NCBI GenBank assembly: GCA_964016875.1 | Contig: OZ024736.1 | Span: 7,757,518-7,821,517, forward strand | DNA: 64,000 bases | Source: Fallopia convolvulus | Taxonomy: Eukaryota > Streptophyta > Magnoliopsida > Caryophyllales > Polygonaceae | Reading direction: 5' to 3' | In this document: positions 58,161-64,000 of the stretch, one piece after another | How positions within the stretch are numbered: the stretch's first letter is position 1 | Layout: each line of letters opens with the position of its first letter | Translations under genes and position numbers: made by a program | The notes under the pieces: model-generated | The model's database searches: none | Told to the model about the DNA's origin: nothing | The model's input: only the letters and a program-made list of their open reading frames with translations

Positions 58161-59600
58161 AAAAAAAACAATTTTGTTTTAAAAAAAATGTATCCAAATA
58201 AAACTATTATTACCCCCACAAGGCTATAACTGGCATAATTAAGTGAGGAGGAGAAATTACCAAAGCTTCCAAATAAAATTCAGGAACAAAGCTCAACAAG
58301 CTATCATCTTTGCCGAGACTAGAAGCAAGTGCACAGTCCACATACATGTTGCATACATTCCTCTTTGTTTCCATCTAGAAATCAAAGTGATGCGATACCT
58401 GTCGTGTGCAAAAAATATCAATAAGAGACCAAAAAATGATAGAATAACTTCAAAATCAACATATGAGGCTCCAAATACAATGTACATGCAGGAAAAGAAA
58501 CAAAAATATAGGTCAAGGGTGATTATAATCACATCACAACATGTATCAAAAGCTTATCTTCACATTTGACAATATAATCAGAACACATCCTTATTCTAAG
58601 GCTTTGTGGAGTTGGGAACAAATAATATATAAAGGGCTTCAATCTTTTGGCTAAGAAAAATTGACAACTATTGAAAAAGACTATTGTACCTAGGAATGAG
58701 AGAATCGTATCCCAAAATGCAGCAAGGGAGAACCATTTACTATGAGACAAGCAGATGTTATAAGTCCACTTCAACCATTTACTGTAATAAACACTTAACC
58801 CTCCTATCATAATAAAATGATGATTTATAATATCTATCTCTTAGCTTGTTGTCATCATATACTACTAAATGTGTAAATATAGAAGTACAAGTTTACAAGA
58901 AGCATCTTTCTTCTACAAGGGACCGCACATTCGTCAGATCGTAGAAACTCCCAATTTTACTCGAACAAATAGAACATTTTCAGAGGGGGGAAAAGAATCA
59001 AATAGAAACATTCTTCTTTAAGGGAGCGCTTTTTGTACAACAAATTTACCAAATTCATGGCAGGCAAGTTCGCACAGATCGGCGCTGCTCAATTTGAGTT
59101 TATATCTCCTCAATTTTCCAAATTTTATTTCAAGGCCAAATCCTCATCGAACTACAAACCAGGAATTCACAATCAAACACAAAAGCAACGATAAGACGCC
59201 ATCAAAATCTAGATACATAGAGGCAAGTACAACAAAAACAAAGAAATTAGGTCCAAAAAAAGAGATTGAGAGACAATACGATATCTTTAGCCAGGAATCC
59301 TAGCAATGCATGTGATGGTTAACTCCTTCATCTCGAGCGAGCTCAAATCGTCAAGCATCGGGACGAGAACAGGAGAATGTTGACGAAGACGAACAATGGT
59401 GGAGAGCTCCGACGAAGAGGAAGTCGGGCTTCGCGGTCGTTTCTATTGCGCGAGAGAGAAGAGTTGAAGAGGAGAAAGGAAGGAACGAGAAACGTTGGGT
59501 AAGAGAAAAAAAATGGAGGGAGAAAAAAATAAATAGACTTTTATATTTGACAAAAATAAAAAATAGGCGACTTTGGGTACATGCTACTAATTAGGGTAGA
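58161..59600. other. unclassified part of element K or its flank
   Basis: No gene is recognised. The minus strand at 59300-59480 looks like a pyrimidine-rich gene leader followed by a 23-codon frame beginning MLDDLSSLEMKEL (start near 59354), then no convincing continuation. It could be a captured promoter/first-exon fragment. Confidence 0.3.
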
Positions 59601-62218
59601 ATGTTTTGCTTTTTGACTAAACTAGTCTTAATCTCCGTGCCTTCCACGAGATTTTTTAGAATTATTGTTCTATATATTTTTAATTGTTAAATTTTGAATA
59701 AATTTATATACGCGGAATTATTTATATAAAAAATAAACATTTTTATCCACAAAAAAAATTATTTTCAAAAATTATTAATAAAAATTGATATAGGCAAAAA
59801 CATTTTTAAAAACTATATGTATGTTGTAAATCTTATCTAAAAAAACTATCATATCCAAATATAAAACTAATGTATTGATTATTTTGTTTAATATACTAAT
59901 TAAATATATATTCTAATTAAATTTCAACCAAAAATGAATGTGATCCAATGTGAGACCGTTTTATATATTATTTTAACATCCACTTTAGTATATAGTAATG
60001 ATGTATCATTATTCTGATTATCATCGAAGTATTCCTAGCTTGTTAAATTTCATGAAAACACATTAACAATTATTTAAATCTTATCTAATATTGTATTATT
60101 TTAAAAAATTTATGAGTTAGCAATTCACTTAAAAACTATGTCAATAACATATGATGCATGAATTTATATTCTTTGCTAAACCTAAGTAGATAAAAACACA
60201 AAGGTATATATAACAAATTCAACAATTAAATCCATTAATTTATAGACATCAGGATATAATTTGAAAAAAGAAACTAATCATTATCAAGTTTTCTTATTTA
60301 TTTTATAATTTGGGAAAGCAATCGGTTCTAATTTGCATCGGATAATTACCAGTTTGATAAGATAGTATTTGATTTACATTAGCCAACAAAATAATACCAG
60401 TGTGGAAAGAATTGTATGAATAATGGCAACTTAAATATGCTTTTTAAAATAACTGGAAAAAAAAATCATAATTGATTACTCAAATACCCATTTTTTTAAG
60501 TTTCTTATCTTATATACATATAAGAATGGGTTTTGCCCCCATTTATTGCACACATTAATCATGTTCACAAATATTTTTATATAATTATAATTGCATAAAG
60601 AAAATCAAAGAATAGAGTGTAGCACAATGGATAAGACTCATTTATGAGCCAATCAAGAAATTGAAATTTTGTAGAATCTTAATGTTTTTTTATTAAGATG
60701 ATATTTTGAAATAAAAGAAATAATTTTTATGGATCTATTCATTAATTGTGTTCATGTAATCATACTTACAATCCTACCTATATAGTTGCAATAATTTTTT
60801 GGATATAAGAAATTTATTGTATATAATTTTTTCCAATAATGTGATTTTTTAAAATATAAAATACAATTACCTAATTAACATTAGGTTAACGCATTGATTT
60901 GTTCATAATATATATAATACCAAGTTAAAAATCTAAAATATACAATAAATCCAATAAAACTAGAATTTGGGTATACACCATCTATTATACATTATTGCTA
61001 TAAATTTATAGAGAAAAAAGTGTTTAACCCTACAATTCATTTCCTAACTATCCAGTTTCATAACCCTACTTACATATCCCTTCATATTCATCTTTTCTAG
61101 ATTAGCTCAATTTTGCAATATTTTTTTTCTATTATTCCATAAAATATTTTTTCTATTATTTGTTTAAGAAAAAAAACTAGAATTTGGGTCAACACTTTGT
61201 CCCATCCCAACCTCGGGACATTTAAATTGCCTAAATATGTATTTCTATTTTTTTAATCCATTATGTAGCTATTTATCTATCTTCTATCTATTATCATATA
61301 AAAAAACTTTTTGGGAATAAACTATAAACTATAACCATATAAAAAACTTTTTGGGAATAAACTATAAACTTAAACTATAAACTATAAGAAAAGCCTTTTG
61401 AAAATAAATGTACTTTTTTAAAAGGATGGGAGATTACAGATTAGTATTACTTAAATTGGCATTTATTATACATTATTGCTATTTTAGTGCCGTTTGAAAA
61501 CTATTGCTAAAATTTGTAACGTCTTCTAATATTGTTGTTAATGCTTGGAGGTGTTACAAAAATCTACTAATAAGGCATTGAAAAAAAATTAAATGTACTC
61601 AATGGATTTTATTACCATTTAAAGAATACTATACAAAATTTGATTATAAGAAGGGATCATAAACAACACCTAAACGTACTACATTCCACCCTCAATACAA
61701 ATTTCAAGCAAAATTTTGATCAAATTCCTTTTCCATGCAGAGTACATTAGGTATGTATTTTGTTTTTATTTCATATAAAATCAAAGATAAGTTGGTACTT
61801 ATAGTGATTGTGTGTAAACCAAAAGGTTAAGATTTAAATCCCTACTATATCATTTTATGTATTTTTTTCCATAGGATTTGCAACCATAAGTTTGAATACA
61901 AAATTCACTTTTCCCATGCAAAGCAAATCCATTGTAAACTTAGAAACAAACAATAAATACATTAATATATAATTTTATTTTTAATAAAATTTAACAATTT
62001 TTTTATTTTTAACAATGAATAATTTTTCACAATGGTTGAAATTATAAAATTATTTATTGTGTGATTAATCAATACTTATCGATCATTATGTATGAACTTT
62101 TACCCCTTCACATAATCGAAACTATCATTAATTTCACTAAAATCCAGAATAAAATTTTGAAACACGCAAGACATATGGCTCAAACGATCGAGCTCTCAAA
62201 ATTGATGGGCACCCTAGG
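59601..62218. other. AT-rich intergenic DNA
   Basis: No coding region is seen. A 17-bp word ATTATACATTATTGCTA occurs at 60984 and 61465, and a short ACTATAAACTATAA duplication lies near 61310-61390. These are probably remnants of small decayed elements. Confidence 0.5.
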
Positions 62219-64000
62219 TGTAACACCCCGACTTACCGTCAGGACAATACTAGGTAGTTGACCCTAACGGGTCCTACCTGAACTGGTTGACAACTAGAAT
62301 ACCTGGACCTTGCAACTCGGGCACAACAAGAAAACCATTTTAAAACATACGACAATAGTAAGACGTTTGAAAAACATCAATTATACAACAACATAACTTT
62401 TAACAAGTGAATTGAACATAACAGTATAAGTCAACACACATTTCCACAACCTAGAGAATATGTGAAAGGAAAGGCAATGAGACATACCATAATCAAACTA
62501 ACAAGCACAAAAGTACAACATTTATAATAATAACCAACACGTCGACATTCAACAAATGAAGGAAGATACAACGAATACACAATTCATTAAGCGTGGCAAG
62601 AATTCACAAGGTCGGAAAACCAACTAAGTAATAACACACACGCACACAACAAAACCACAACCCTATTGGAAAATGCCATTCTTCCTTCCACCACTGCATT
62701 CCCATCTACGGCGCTAACTCACCTGCGCCCGAGTGCAGAGACGGGCCCTCCCTCTTTCCATATACGTCATCCTTCCAATCATTAAATTCCTTGAAACCAA
62801 AATTAATCGCAACAAACTTAAGAAAGATTTCCAATCATTAATTGCCTTGAAGAGTGATAGTCTAAGGCATCTAAAAGAATACGTTACAATTCACATGACA
62901 TACATTCAATCAGGGCAACATATAATATTGTATAACCTAATTGGTAACCAACCAAACGAGTAATTACATACACTATATAATTGTAACCTTTAACTACTAT
63001 TTTAAAAGGGAAACAAACCAAACGAGATAAAAATCCCAACAAGTTGAGTTCACTCAAGCAATCATCCAAACTCGTTCAATAATAATTTATTCCCATGCCC
63101 ATGTCAAGTACGAACATTACGATACCATTGGGGAGAATTGAATTACACTTCCACACCATACAAAAACAGAATTTTAAAATCCAAACTAAGCCACTTACAC
63201 CATTTCAAGTGTACATTTCCAAGACACAATAAAGATGAGGCAACAACGGCCAAAACTTTAGCATTCACAACAAGATCAAGCAAACATGCTATGGAAATCT
63301 AGAATAAAATTTCGAATAGGAGCACACAAGAGCAAGGCCCAACCTTTGGAACGGAATCAGAACAAGGCCCTGATATGGGTTCTCGAACGATCGTCGTCCA
63401 CACTTCAGGGCAGATCTCGACGACGCTTCATGGCCCCAATTCAACAACTGAAACTAATGCTCCCTCTGTTGGCGTCGGCGAACAACGTCAAGTCCGAATT
63501 CCACGATCGAAGGTGAGCTTGACTAAAGGCTAATTGGATCGGCGGCGTGACGGTGGAGGTGATTCACGGCCAAATTCCAATGGGTTTGGTCTCGAGCTCT
63601 CAGCAAAGTGCAGGCGTACAACAATGAACAAATCGTTTGATCGTGACGAGCTTGACTCTAACAACGAGCAAGGCTTGTGGCGAAAGGATGGAGCAAGGGT
63701 CTCGCAGCTGTCTTCTTGAGCGACGGCGGCAGGCGTGAGCGAAAACGGCGACGACACGAGCTTAGGCGAGATTCGGGGAAGTCGTTCCCTGAGTGAGCTT
63801 CCCAAATACGTGACAAGCGGCGGCGTACCGAGGCCAACGAGGCAAGGACGGACCGGTGTTAGGCTAGGACACACGGTGACGTGGTGTTCCCGAGTGTGTC
63901 GGCAACGACAGGGGACGAGCTCACTCGATCGTCTCCTTCTTTGACTAACGAGAGGGATGCCAAGAGCTTTGGGATGCTCCCTTTGACAAAAGTGATGAGC
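62219..64000 (-). mobile_element. rearranged LTR related to F (element L), runs off the window
   Basis: 62219-62776 matches the reverse complement of the last 850 bp of the F LTR, but lacks about 290 bp of it (after TTTTAAAACAT near 62350). At 62777 the match stops. The remainder includes a GC-rich stretch (63360-63990) like the leaders of these LTRs, but of different sequence. No gene is recognised. Confidence 0.65.

Noticed and set aside
60604..60680. SINE- or tRNA-like stretch (TAGCACAATGGATAAGAC)
   Set aside because: Only a weak A-box-like match; no B box at the right distance and no tail.

Overview
This is nuclear DNA of a flowering plant, almost entirely built of transposable elements nested in one another. 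Evidence: plant-type Ty3/gypsy elements (a Tat-lineage 3' end with an antisense ORF, and a chromodomain-bearing Tekay-like element), an L1-type LINE, a complete Mutator-like element (MULE) with spliced genes, a plant-type tRNA-Ile relic and very AT-rich intergenic DNA. I see no ordinary single-copy host gene. The best coding sequences are the MULE transposase and a small GRF zinc-finger gene on the opposite strand inside the same MULE.

Layout. 1-7495: 3' part of a Tat-like retrotransposon (element G), with an antisense ORF split by a 3.4-kb solo LTR (A, 1768-5142), a 29-bp palindromic tandem repeat and its 3' LTR (6722-7495). G sits in a long minus-oriented LTR (B, to 17239), which also carries the MULE (9744-15601, 10-bp target duplication, 115-bp TIRs). 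17240-18163 is a short internal remnant. 18164-26882 is another long LTR (E), split by LTR C (18345-23994), itself split by a fold-back element full of 21-bp repeats (21309-22675). 26883-29072 is a retroelement interior with PBS and PPT signals, followed by LTR D (29073-31993).

32009-33125 is the most unusual feature: about thirty short hairpins in one orientation, sharing an 8-nt loop close to ACTTCAGG. Their stem arms differ from copy to copy but stay complementary within each copy. After a 200-base N gap (33407-33606) come a decayed Ty3/gypsy pol (33607-35528), an inverted 69-bp LINE copy, a 5'-truncated LINE (35735-39290) and a tRNA-Ile pseudogene (39509-39582).

40084-59600 is a four-level nest: a TGTCATCA-rich repeat element (K) holds solo LTR J (41142-57829), which holds the complete Tekay-like element F (43083-57384), which holds the gag-only element H (48172-51971). 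All three junctions have exact 5-bp target duplications. 59601-62218 is AT-rich with no gene; 62219-64000 is a rearranged LTR of the F family running off the window.

How parts work together: the LTR elements are mostly dead and would depend on proteins supplied in trans. F has near-identical LTRs but broken gag-pol; H has only gag; the MULE transposase reads through but lacks a catalytic Asp.
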